Part shown: piece by piece, positions 5,361-11,833 of the stretch
Position numbering within the stretch: the stretch's first letter is position 1
How the letters are laid out: each line of letters starts with the position of its first letter
Assembly: GCA_034430415.1 (NCBI GenBank)
Contig: DAOUEN010000085.1
Coordinates: forward strand, 1 to 12,169
Source of the DNA: JADFUZ01 sp034430415
GTDB lineage: Bacteria > Chloroflexota > Dehalococcoidia > GIF9 > AB-539-J10
Direction: 5' to 3'
DNA: 12,169 nucleotides
Notes under the pieces: generated by a model
The model's input: the letters and a program-made list of their open reading frames with translations, nothing else
What the model was told of the DNA's origin: nothing
Database searches by the model: none
Made by a program: the position numbers and the translations under genes

Positions 5361-7589
5361 CTACAAGCTTCCGGGGACCCTTGATTTGCCGACCATGAAG
5401 CTCCACCAGGGCTGAGCGACGCGGAGGACCTCCCCGGAGGACGGGTCGACCAGCACCTGTCTGGTGAGCTGCGGCCGGAACGGTATGACAAAGACGGCGA
5501 AGAACTTCCTCCCTTCGTCCAGGCACACGTTGTAGACCGGGTTGCCGTTGTCGCCGGGCTCCAGGCTGATCTGGGCTGGTGGAAGCTCCAGCCCGGACTC
5601 GATCTCTCCGGGCAGGAGGCTGATGGGGTACAGGGATGCACCCGGCTCCATCTCCACGTATAGCCCGTTTTCTTGGACCACCAGGGGCACGCTTGCGTTG
5701 GCTTCGGTCCCCAGGTGCGTGACGGTTATCTCGGCGCCCTTGACCGAGACGATGACTTGCTCCTCTGCGCCCTCGGGAGCCTCAGCGGGCTTGATCGGTA
5801 TCGCCAGCTCCACTTCGGCGTCCGTGTTGGCCGTGAGGGCTATGAAGGCCGAGATGTCGATCCGGGGGATCGAGGTGGAGAACTCTATCGGGACCGCCGC
5901 GCCTTGCTCTGCGGCCCATTCCGCCGCCGGCGTTATCGAGACGTCTACGGGCTTTTTCTCAGGGATGGGCACGCCGCTGTCTTCCTCTTCCTCAGATGTC
6001 CCGGCGGCCTCCGCCGCTTTTTCTCGCTCCTCTTCCTTCTTCTCCGCTTCCTTTCTCCACTCTTCGTTCAGCTTCCTGAATCGCTCTAGCCGTTCCTCCC
6101 ATGTCGTCTCGGGTTCCTCGGCGGGTTCGGGCGGCGGTTTCACTTCGTCCAAGACCTTGTCCAGCCGGGCGAAAGGGTCTTCGGTTTCACTCCGGTCCTC
6201 CTCTTCGCTCATCTCCTCCTCTTCGCTCTGCTCCTTCTCAACACCCTCGCGCCTGATGTACTCCTCCCAGGCATCCTCACCCCAGTGAGTGCAGAAGTCG
6301 GCCAGGGAGCTCAGCTCGATCCTGTACCCGAAGCACTCCTCGATTCTGGCGTTCAGGGCTTCCAGAAAAGCCTGCTCCCTGGGGTTGCTGAGGCATGCCG
6401 CGATGGCTTCCCGGGTGGAGAGCTTGTACATATCGGTGCAGGCCACGGCCTGGCAGAACTTCTCCGGGTCGCAGTCCTTCGTCAACTCCTGCATCATCAT
6501 GGTGCGGCAGTAGGTGTAGGGGTCACGGACCATCGGGTGGTCTGGCAGCTCGTCGAGCCTGTTCTCCCTTTCGTATTGCCTGATGAGCAGGAGAAGCTGC
6601 CGCAGGAACTGAAGATGGTCGCAGCACCCCTTGAGATGGGGATCGTCCCAGTTGATTCCCAGGCCGTATATCTGGTTGATCCGCTGCAACATCACCAGGG
6701 ACACCGCATACCTGTTCCAGAACACCGTTTTCGGCTGCAGAGTCTCGCCGTCGAAGAGCAGGCCAATCATCTGCCCGATGCTGGTCATGGAGGCGGCCTG
6801 TTTCTCCAGGCACTCCTGGTACTTCTTGAGGATCTTCTCCGCCAGAGCGTATTCGGGGTCCCCTTCCAGGACGCTGTCTGACACCTCGGACCACAGCTCC
6901 AGGAGGCAGTCCAGGTCGCAGTCGCACTCCTTGAATCTCTTCTCGTAGCACTCCTTCAGCATGTCCTGGATCTTCCCGGCGAGGGCTGCCCGGGTGTCGT
7001 ACTCCAGGGGGTTCCAGTCGTTCAGCATCAAGTCCCCCCACAGGCCCTCCAGCCCCTCGATATCGCAGTCGCAGTTCTTGAGCATGTCTTCGTAGCATTT
7101 GTTCAGCTCGTGCCGGTAGTAGAACAGAGCGTCATCCAACTCCTCCTGGGTCCACAGGTCGCATCCCTCCACCGTATGAAGGCAGCCGAAGTACTTGAAG
7201 TAGATATCCTCGCGGAGCTTGCGCAGTGTTGGGGATCTGCTGTAGCAGGGAAGATCTGAACAGTCAAACCATTCCAGGTCCGTCACCAGGCCGCTGAGCA
7301 TGGCCTGTCCGAAGTGCTCCAGCACCCAGTTCATCTGGTCGTTGAGGCGGGCCATCTCCTTGTCGCTGACTGCCGCGTCGCCCTGGCTCTGCAGGCGCTG
7401 CCTGTAGCGCTCCAGCACCTGTTCGATTTCCTCGTAGGTGCTGCATGACAGTATTTCCTCCGTGAGCTCTTCGAGGACCTCCTCCTCTTCGTCGGCAGCC
7501 AGCACATAGGTGGGCTGAAGGGGTAGGACAGTTGACAGCAGAAGGACTGCGAGGACAAGCAGTGACGCGACGGCATTCCTCTTGCTCAT
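5361..7589 (-). CDS. Secreted Cys-rich protein of unknown function with tandem CDCD repeats and Glu-rich linker
   Basis: I do not recognise this 742-residue protein. Residues 1-31 form a typical Sec signal peptide (basic SKR, hydrophobic core, likely cleavage after VLA), so it is exported; no later membrane helix is obvious. Residues 45-435 are mostly predictable as helix and hold 22 of the 23 cysteines. Two tandem units run from about 161 to 260: KCYEDMLKNCDCD at 164-176 and ECYEKRFKECDCD at 213-225, each followed by LW at 183-184 and 232-233, an exact 49-residue offset. Residues 450-535 are a very Glu/Lys-rich, probably coiled-coil or extended linker with a proline patch (PPPEPAEEPE) at 485-494. 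Residues 545-730 look beta-rich. The ATG is preceded by AGGTGA, four bases away, and a strong promoter lies at 7659-7687. It appears to be a single-gene unit. Confidence 0.85.
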   Translation of the reverse strand: MSKRNAVASLLVLAVLLLSTVLPLQPTYVLAADEEEEVLEELTEEILSCSTYEEIEQVLERYRQRLQSQGDAAVSDKEMARLNDQMNWVLEHFGQAMLSGLVTDLEWFDCSDLPCYSRSPTLRKLREDIYFKYFGCLHTVEGCDLWTQEELDDALFYYRHELNKCYEDMLKNCDCDIEGLEGLWGDLMLNDWNPLEYDTRAALAGKIQDMLKECYEKRFKECDCDLDCLLELWSEVSDSVLEGDPEYALAEKILKKYQECLEKQAASMTSIGQMIGLLFDGETLQPKTVFWNRYAVSLVMLQRINQIYGLGINWDDPHLKGCCDHLQFLRQLLLLIRQYERENRLDELPDHPMVRDPYTYCRTMMMQELTKDCDPEKFCQAVACTDMYKLSTREAIAACLSNPREQAFLEALNARIEECFGYRIELSSLADFCTHWGEDAWEEYIRREGVEKEQSEEEEMSEEEDRSETEDPFARLDKVLDEVKPPPEPAEEPETTWEERLERFRKLNEEWRKEAEKKEEEREKAAEAAGTSEEEEDSGVPIPEKKPVDVSITPAAEWAAEQGAAVPIEFSTSIPRIDISAFIALTANTDAEVELAIPIKPAEAPEGAEEQVIVSVKGAEITVTHLGTEANASVPLVVQENGLYVEMEPGASLYPISLLPGEIESGLELPPAQISLEPGDNGNPVYNVCLDEGRKFFAVFVIPFRPQLTRQVLVDPSSGEVLRVAQPWWSFMVGKSRVPGSL
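6810..7109 (-). repeat. Region coding for two tandem 46-49-residue CDCD repeats
   Basis: Residues about 161-260 of the secreted protein show the pattern CYE-x4-K-x-CDCD-x6-LW, then an AxLAxKI-like helix, twice. C165, C173, C175 and W184 recur exactly 49 residues later as C214, C222, C224 and W233. A third copy appears to begin at QECLEK (258-263) but does not continue. Confidence 0.6.
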
Positions 7590-7658
7590 ATCTTCACCTA
7601 CCTCACAGAGCGCTTCTCACTCGGTGAGGGCGCAGGGCGACCACCGACGGTCAATACC

Positions 7659-7687
7659 AGTATAGGCAGGGGGTAGTGGGGTGTCAA
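7659..7687 (-). promoter_or_regulatory. Sigma70-type promoter of the secreted Cys-rich protein gene
   Basis: On the minus strand, TTGACA (7687-7682) is followed by a 17-bp spacer and TATACT (7664-7659), 11 of 12 consensus bases at ideal spacing. The predicted start is near 7652, about 63 nt before the ATG. An inverted repeat, GGGGT-6-ACCCC (7678-7693), covers the -35 box and could be an operator. Confidence 0.65.
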
Positions 7688-7729
7688 TACCCCTGAACTG
7701 TCATGGTGGTGTTCAGCCGGACCTGCCTC

Positions 7730-7738
7730 TGCTAGAAT
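7730..7738 (+). promoter_or_regulatory. Extended -10 promoter of the aroM-like gene
   Basis: TGC-TAGAAT is an extended -10 element (TGn plus 5/6 of TATAAT). The -35 position (7710-7715, TGTTCA) matches only 3 of 6, which is usual for extended -10 promoters. Start near 7745 gives a leader of about 34 nt ending in GGAGGGG. Confidence 0.5.
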
Positions 7739-7766
7739 GGAAGGGCTTCCGGCACAAGAGCACACT

Positions 7767-7773
7767 GGAGGGG
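7767..7773 (+). promoter_or_regulatory. Ribosome binding site deciding the TTG start of the aroM-like gene
   Basis: GGAGGGG lies five bases before TTG 7779. The alternative in-frame ATG at 7737 overlaps the -10 box and has no ribosome binding site, so TTG is preferred. Confidence 0.65.
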
Positions 7774-7778
7774 ACCAA

Positions 7779-8459
7779 TTGAGCGAGCGGGCAACTGTGG
7801 GCATGGCGACCATCGGGCAGGCTCCGCGGGACGACCTGGTGCCCGACATAAGGAGGCTGGGGGGCATAGAGGGCGAAATCCTGGAATGCGGGGCTCTTAA
7901 CGGCCTGGGCACGGCGGAGATCGAGCAACTGGCACCGCGCGGTGGAGAGTATCCCCTGGTGGTCAGGCTTAAGGACGGCAGCAGCGCCATGCTGTCGCGC
8001 GACAGGCTGGTCCCCCGGATGCAGAACTGCGTCGATTCGCTGGTGGAAAGGGGTGCGGACGTCGTCCTGATACTCTGTTTCGGGGAGTGGCCCCCGTTCA
8101 GGTCCGCGAGGCTGGTGGTCAGACCTCTGGAACCTCTCTGTGCCTTCGTCCGGGCGCTGGTGGATGCGGGTGGTGGAGTGGGGGTGATAGTGCCCGCGGA
8201 GGGCCAGATAGCCGAGTTTGAACAGAAGCTGAGCCGCGAGGGTGCGGCGGCAACGGTGGTATATGCGCCTCCGTACGGCCCTCAGAATGAGCTTGTCAGG
8301 GCCTCTGAGAGGCTGAGGGATAGCGGAGTGGACGTCGTGGCCATGGCCTGCCCCGGATACACGTCAGAAATGAAGGCGGTTGTCCGCCAGATAACGGGGA
8401 GACCGGTGGTGCTGGCGCGCTCCCTGATGGGCTACCTTGCCAGGGAGCTCGGCGGCTAA
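7779..8459 (+). CDS. AroM family protein, Asp/Glu/hydantoin racemase-like
   Basis: From the TTG start this is 226 residues, against 225 for E. coli AroM. It shares the family outline: VGMATIGQAPRDDLVP at 7-22, SRDRLVPRMQ at 73-82, ADVVLILCFGEWPPF at 93-107, GVGVIVPAEGQ at 133-143, and VDVVAMACPGYTSEM at 184-198. AroM itself has no established biochemical role. Cys100 and Cys191 occupy places that correspond to the two catalytic cysteines of cofactor-independent Asp/Glu/hydantoin racemases; from memory, E. coli AroM keeps only the second. No signal peptide or membrane helix is seen, so it is cytoplasmic. Its stop codon overlaps, tail to tail by 4 nt, that of the hydantoinase-type amidohydrolase. 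I infer a possible racemase for a hydantoin or amino-acid-like substrate of the adjacent hydrolases; that function is untested. Confidence 0.8.
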   Translation: MSERATVGMATIGQAPRDDLVPDIRRLGGIEGEILECGALNGLGTAEIEQLAPRGGEYPLVVRLKDGSSAMLSRDRLVPRMQNCVDSLVERGADVVLILCFGEWPPFRSARLVVRPLEPLCAFVRALVDAGGGVGVIVPAEGQIAEFEQKLSREGAAATVVYAPPYGPQNELVRASERLRDSGVDVVAMACPGYTSEMKAVVRQITGRPVVLARSLMGYLARELGG

Positions 8460-9835
8460 GGGTGGCCTCTGAGCCGTCTCCTGGCCGCAGCCACGAATCT
8501 GCCGTGTCCGGCCCGGCCGACAATCTTCCCCTGGTGGTACACCAGCTCTCCCCTGACGACCGTGGTCACCACCCTGCCTCTCAGCTTCATCCCGCTATAG
8601 GGGCTCCACCCGGCAGGCTCCAGCATGTCCTCTCCCCGCACCGTCCACTCACCTTTGGGGTCGATTATGGCTACGTCGGCATCGCTGCCGGGCAGCAGTG
8701 AGCCTTTCCGCGGCCACAGCTTGAAGGTCCGGGCGGGACCCTCGCTCAGCAGCCGGCGCAGGTCATGGACCGAGATCCTGCCCCGGGCAACCCCTTCGCT
8801 GTAGATCAGGGGAGCAAGCGTTTGAACGCCGGGCGCCCCGGAGGCGTTATCGAAGATGGATGGCTTGCTCTTGGTGCTGACGGGCCAGGCGGCGTCGTCG
8901 GAGGTGATGATGTCTATGTAGCCTTCCTTGAGATACTGCCACAGCAGCGCCTGCTCACCCTTCTCCCGCAGAGGCGGGTTGATCTTGCCGAATCCCTTGA
9001 GCCTGTCCATATCCTCCTCCGACAGGAGCAAATAGTGCGGGCAGGTCTCGGCCGTGACGTTGACTCCCTGCTCACGGTAGAGCTGGATGAAGTCGAAGCA
9101 CCGGGCCAGGCTGACGTGATGGATATGCAGGTGGACTCCCGTGGCATACGCCAACTCCAGGGCTCTCAGCACCGCCTCCACCTCGGCTACCGGAGGCCGG
9201 CTGTCGCAGTGAGCCCGGGGATAGGTCCTGTCCTCGTCGCGGTAGCGCTTGACTAGGTACTGCACGATCTCGTCGTTCTCGGCATGAACCCCGGCGTCCA
9301 GCCCGGTCCCGGCGATCATGGCGAAGGCCTGCAGCAGATGGCTGTCGGGCATGCGGGGGAACCGCACCGGGTCGGTGTGGAACAGGCTCATCTTGAACCC
9401 ACAGACTCCCACCTTGACCAGAGGCACGATCTCCCCCAGGTTATCCGCCTTCACCGTTCCCAGCAGGGCCACGTCCACCAGGGCCTCGTCGCCTATCCTC
9501 TCGATCTTCTTTCTCATGTCGGCGGCAGTGGCCACGCCGCTGGGCTGGTCGAAAGGATGGTCGATAATGGTGGTCACGCCGCCGGCGGCGGCCGCGCTGG
9601 TCGACTCGGTGAAGCACTGCCCCGGGGGGCTGAACGTGTGCACGTGGGCATCCACGAAGCCCGGCATTACCAGGGAGCCGCTGGCGTCTATCACCTGTCT
9701 GGCGGCGGGCGGCTTGCCGCCGGACTGGAGACCCTGCACTTTTCCCCGGCTGATGGTCAGCAGCCCCTTCCTTACGATCCTGTCCCCAAGGACCAGATCG
9801 CCCTGAATGACGAGGTCAGCAAGTTTTTCAGCCAT
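8456..9835 (-). CDS. Cyclic amidohydrolase, dihydropyrimidinase/hydantoinase/allantoinase type
   Basis: This 459-residue enzyme has the usual length and order of the family. Residues 1-55 and 380-440 form the small beta domain, with the metal-dependent barrel between. Metal ligands: His64 and His66 in VDAHVH, Lys148 in GFKM (carboxylated bridging lysine), His184 in VHAEND, His240 in HHVS, and Asp313 in TSDDAAW. ETCPHYLLLSEEDM (263-276) and NPPLR (286-290) are shared with allantoinase and dihydropyrimidinase. The common SDH triplet is SDD here. It hydrolyses a cyclic amide bond (hydantoin, dihydropyrimidine or allantoin ring). The pairing with an M20 enzyme favours hydantoin or allantoin over pyrimidine synthesis. 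The ATG is supported by AAAGGAGGTT, and the gene starts inside the last codons of the M20 gene, so the two are translationally linked. Confidence 0.9.
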   Translation of the reverse strand: MAEKLADLVIQGDLVLGDRIVRKGLLTISRGKVQGLQSGGKPPAARQVIDASGSLVMPGFVDAHVHTFSPPGQCFTESTSAAAAGGVTTIIDHPFDQPSGVATAADMRKKIERIGDEALVDVALLGTVKADNLGEIVPLVKVGVCGFKMSLFHTDPVRFPRMPDSHLLQAFAMIAGTGLDAGVHAENDEIVQYLVKRYRDEDRTYPRAHCDSRPPVAEVEAVLRALELAYATGVHLHIHHVSLARCFDFIQLYREQGVNVTAETCPHYLLLSEEDMDRLKGFGKINPPLREKGEQALLWQYLKEGYIDIITSDDAAWPVSTKSKPSIFDNASGAPGVQTLAPLIYSEGVARGRISVHDLRRLLSEGPARTFKLWPRKGSLLPGSDADVAIIDPKGEWTVRGEDMLEPAGWSPYSGMKLRGRVVTTVVRGELVYHQGKIVGRAGHGRFVAAARRRLRGHP

Positions 9836-11144
9836 TTCCGTGAACCTCCTTTGCTCTATCGTCTATCTTCAATATGGTGGCTTCCAGAATCTGGGCGCCG
9901 AGCGCGATGTGCTCGAAGTCGGTCCATTCCTCAGGACAGTGACTCCTGCCCAGCCGCGAGGGGACGAAGACCATGCCGGCCCTGGCTATGCCGGATAGGT
10001 GACTGGCGTCGTGACCGGCGCCGCTGGGCATCAGGTGATAGGGAGTCCCGCAGGCCTGGCAGCTCTCCTGTATCAACCCCATCACCCAGCCATCCATAGT
10101 GACCGGGAGGCTGCGGTTCAATCCGCAGAAGGCAATATCCACCGCGCGCCTGGCTGATATCCGGTGCAGCTCTTCGTGGAAGGCGCGCTCAGCGCGTTCT
10201 ATCAGCTTGAGCTGAGTGCTCCTGATGTCTGTTACCATAGTAACCTTGCCCGGCACCACGTTGGCCGCGTTGGGGGAGTTTTGCAGCACGCCTATGGTGG
10301 CCACGGTGCCATGCAGGTTCTTTCTCCTGGCGATTCTCTCCAGAGCCAGGACGATCTCCGCCGAGGCGGCCAGGGCGTCCCTGCGCTTGTCCATCGGCGT
10401 GGTGCCAGCGTGGTCGGAGCATCCCTGCACGGTGACCTGCCCGCGGGCGAAGCCGGCTATTCCGGTTACCACGCCGATGGGTATGCCCATGCCGTCCAGG
10501 ACCGGGCCCTGCTCGATATGCAGCTCCAGGTATGCCAGGATGTCGCCGTTTCTTCTAGCAGCCTGAGCAATGCTCCGGGCATCGCCGCCGACGGAATCCA
10601 CGGCCTCACCCAGGCTCAGGCCGTCCTTGTTCTTGAGCGTGGCCAGCAACTGCGTGTCCAGAGTGCCGGCCATCGCCCGGCTGCCGACGGTGGAGACGCC
10701 GAACTCGTTGGGCTCCTCCGAGGTGAAGACCACCACTTCCAGGGGGTGTTGCGTGCTCAGGTGGCGCGATTGAAGACCTCTTACCGCCTGGATAGCGGCG
10801 ATGACCCCGGCCATGCCGTCGAATCTGCCGCCCTCCCTGACGGTGTCTATGTGGGAGCCGGCCATTATGACCGGGGCCTCGGGCCGGGCTCCATCCCTCC
10901 TGCCGATAATGTTCCCTGCGGGGTCAACCCTCACCTTGAGGCCGGCGTCCTTCATAAACCCGGCCACAGCCTCTCTGGCCAGCCTGTCTTCTCTGCTGAA
11001 GGCAAGGCGGGTATGACCGGCGGCTTCCGGGTCGGAGTACTCCGCCAGCTCCAGTATCCTCTCCTCGATCCACCTGGAGCTATGGCGCGGAGGCTGCTGC
11101 ATGGCAGAGGCAGACTGCCTCTCTTTCTGGGGGCGGGTGGACAT
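9828..11144 (-). CDS. M20-family Zn-dependent amidohydrolase, N-carbamoyl-L-amino-acid hydrolase / allantoate amidohydrolase type
   Basis: This 438-residue protein is of the HyuC/AllC type. Numbered from the ATG at 11144: GSHIDTV at 96-102 (His98 metal, Asp100 catalytic), GGRFDG at 105-110 (Asp109 bridging metal), TSEEPNEFG at 141-149 (Glu143/144 catalytic and metal), ELHIEQG at 207-213 (His209 metal), DHAGTTPM at 244-251 in the lid domain, GAGHDA at 375-380 and SRLGRSHCPEE at 396-406 (His402 metal). All expected residues are present, so an active dinuclear Zn enzyme is likely. It hydrolyses the carbamoyl or ureido group of N-carbamoyl amino acids or allantoate, releasing ammonia and CO2 or a ureidoglycine-type product. 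ATG 11144 is chosen because GGAGG (11157-11153) lies eight bases upstream; the in-frame TTG at 11159 overlaps that site. Its stop overlaps the start of the cyclic amidohydrolase by 8 nt. Confidence 0.9.
   Translation of the reverse strand: MSTRPQKERQSASAMQQPPRHSSRWIEERILELAEYSDPEAAGHTRLAFSREDRLAREAVAGFMKDAGLKVRVDPAGNIIGRRDGARPEAPVIMAGSHIDTVREGGRFDGMAGVIAAIQAVRGLQSRHLSTQHPLEVVVFTSEEPNEFGVSTVGSRAMAGTLDTQLLATLKNKDGLSLGEAVDSVGGDARSIAQAARRNGDILAYLELHIEQGPVLDGMGIPIGVVTGIAGFARGQVTVQGCSDHAGTTPMDKRRDALAASAEIVLALERIARRKNLHGTVATIGVLQNSPNAANVVPGKVTMVTDIRSTQLKLIERAERAFHEELHRISARRAVDIAFCGLNRSLPVTMDGWVMGLIQESCQACGTPYHLMPSGAGHDASHLSGIARAGMVFVPSRLGRSHCPEEWTDFEHIALGAQILEATILKIDDRAKEVHGNG
9843..9852 (-). promoter_or_regulatory. 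Near-perfect Shine-Dalgarno of the cyclic amidohydrolase, inside the upstream gene
   Basis: AAAGGAGGTT on the minus strand lies about eight bases before ATG 9835 and within the final codons of the M20 gene. It fixes the start and suggests high translation of the second gene of the pair. Confidence 0.75.
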
Positions 11145-11169
11145 GCTATTGGCCTCCAATTCTCACCGG

Positions 11170-11181
11170 GCGACTAGTCGC
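11170..11181. promoter_or_regulatory. Perfect 12-bp palindrome, candidate operator for the M20/amidohydrolase operon
   Basis: GCGACTAGTCGC is a perfect palindrome placed 26-37 bases upstream of the M20 start and just downstream of the predicted transcription start near 11188. A dimeric regulator bound there could block elongation. No regulator gene is in the window. Confidence 0.35.
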
Positions 11182-11194
11182 AGCTCGTGTCAGA

Positions 11195-11223
11195 ATGATA
11201 TACCCCCGGATTCCATCGCTCAG
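11195..11223 (-). promoter_or_regulatory. Possible promoter of the M20/amidohydrolase operon
   Basis: On the minus strand, TATCAT (11200-11195, 5/6) has CTGAGC (11223-11218, 3/6) 17 bp upstream. The -35 overlaps the stop codon of the cohesin-like gene. The weak -35 makes this tentative. Confidence 0.35.
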
Positions 11224-11810
11224 GAGACTATCCAGACCTCGGTGCCCTGAGTGGGGAAGCCGATGATATCCTGGAAGTCCTGGTCGGACAGGCCGGCCCA
11301 GGTCAGGCTCAGGCTATATATACCGGCAGCGGCTGAGTCGGCGATCCTGAAGCTCATCGTGGCCAGAACGCCGGTGGGGCTGGGGGTGGCGGTCTCGCCG
11401 ACCCTGGCCATCGCCAGGGCAATCGTGCCGGACTGGCTGTCTATCTTCTCGAGCCCGATGAGCGGCGCGGCGCCGAGGAAGTCCCCCGCCTCGACCCCAA
11501 TGGACTCCATCACGGCCGGGTCGTAGCCTATCACCACCTCGCAGCCGCTGACTCCCTGGCCGGTCGGCTTCACCCTGATTTCGACGGACAGGTCCTCTCC
11601 TGGACGGGCCTCAATGAGGGTGGGGTTGAGGTAGACGCCCTCTTCAGGCTCCGGCCGGGCAGGCGGCAGCTCCGGAGCAGGGGGTGGAGACTCCTCGGCG
11701 GGAGCGCAGGTGCACGACACAGCCAGGGAGCACAGGCACAGCATGGCCAGCACGGCGAGGCCGAGCAGTGATTTGCGTTTCGTCAATGTCCTGTTCATCA
11801 CTCTGTTCAT
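11220..11810 (-). CDS. Exported cohesin-domain-like protein, probable lipoprotein
   Basis: This 196-residue protein has a signal sequence (KRK then a hydrophobic run at about 15-31) ending in LAVSCTC. Cys33 could be a lipobox cysteine, though Ala at -3 is not the best fit. A Pro/Glu-rich linker (PPPAPELPPARPEPEEG, about 42-58) leads to a single beta-rich domain at 60-195. The pattern there resembles type I cohesin-like domains: VSGCEVVIGYDPAVMES at 87-103, GDFLG at 109-113, IDSQSGTIALAMAR at 123-136, TGVLATMSFRI at 147-157 and GIYSLSLT at 163-170. Such domains mediate protein binding on the outer surface, and single copies occur outside cellulosomes; no dockerin is seen here. The start is uncertain: ATG 11810 has AGAAGG only two bases upstream, and a second in-frame ATG lies at 11798. 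It follows the upstream gene by 23 bp, so it is probably in its operon. Confidence 0.75.
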   Translation of the reverse strand: MNRVMNRTLTKRKSLLGLAVLAMLCLCSLAVSCTCAPAEESPPPAPELPPARPEPEEGVYLNPTLIEARPGEDLSVEIRVKPTGQGVSGCEVVIGYDPAVMESIGVEAGDFLGAAPLIGLEKIDSQSGTIALAMARVGETATPSPTGVLATMSFRIADSAAAGIYSLSLTWAGLSDQDFQDIIGFPTQGTEVWIVS

Positions 11811-11833
11811 TACCTTCTCGTTACTCTATGTTA

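Noticed and set aside
5542..6288. Plus-strand Ser-rich open frame of 248 codons
   Set aside because: The serine runs are the complement of Glu-rich codons in the secreted-protein linker. No ribosome binding site or domain is present.
9284..10099. Plus-strand open frame of 271 codons spanning the amidohydrolase/M20 junction
   Set aside because: It is antisense to two well-supported genes and its translation has no recognisable pattern.
10164..11177. Plus-strand open frame of 337 codons opposite the M20 gene
   Set aside because: It is antisense to a gene with every expected catalytic residue. The open frame is a by-product of GC-rich codon use.
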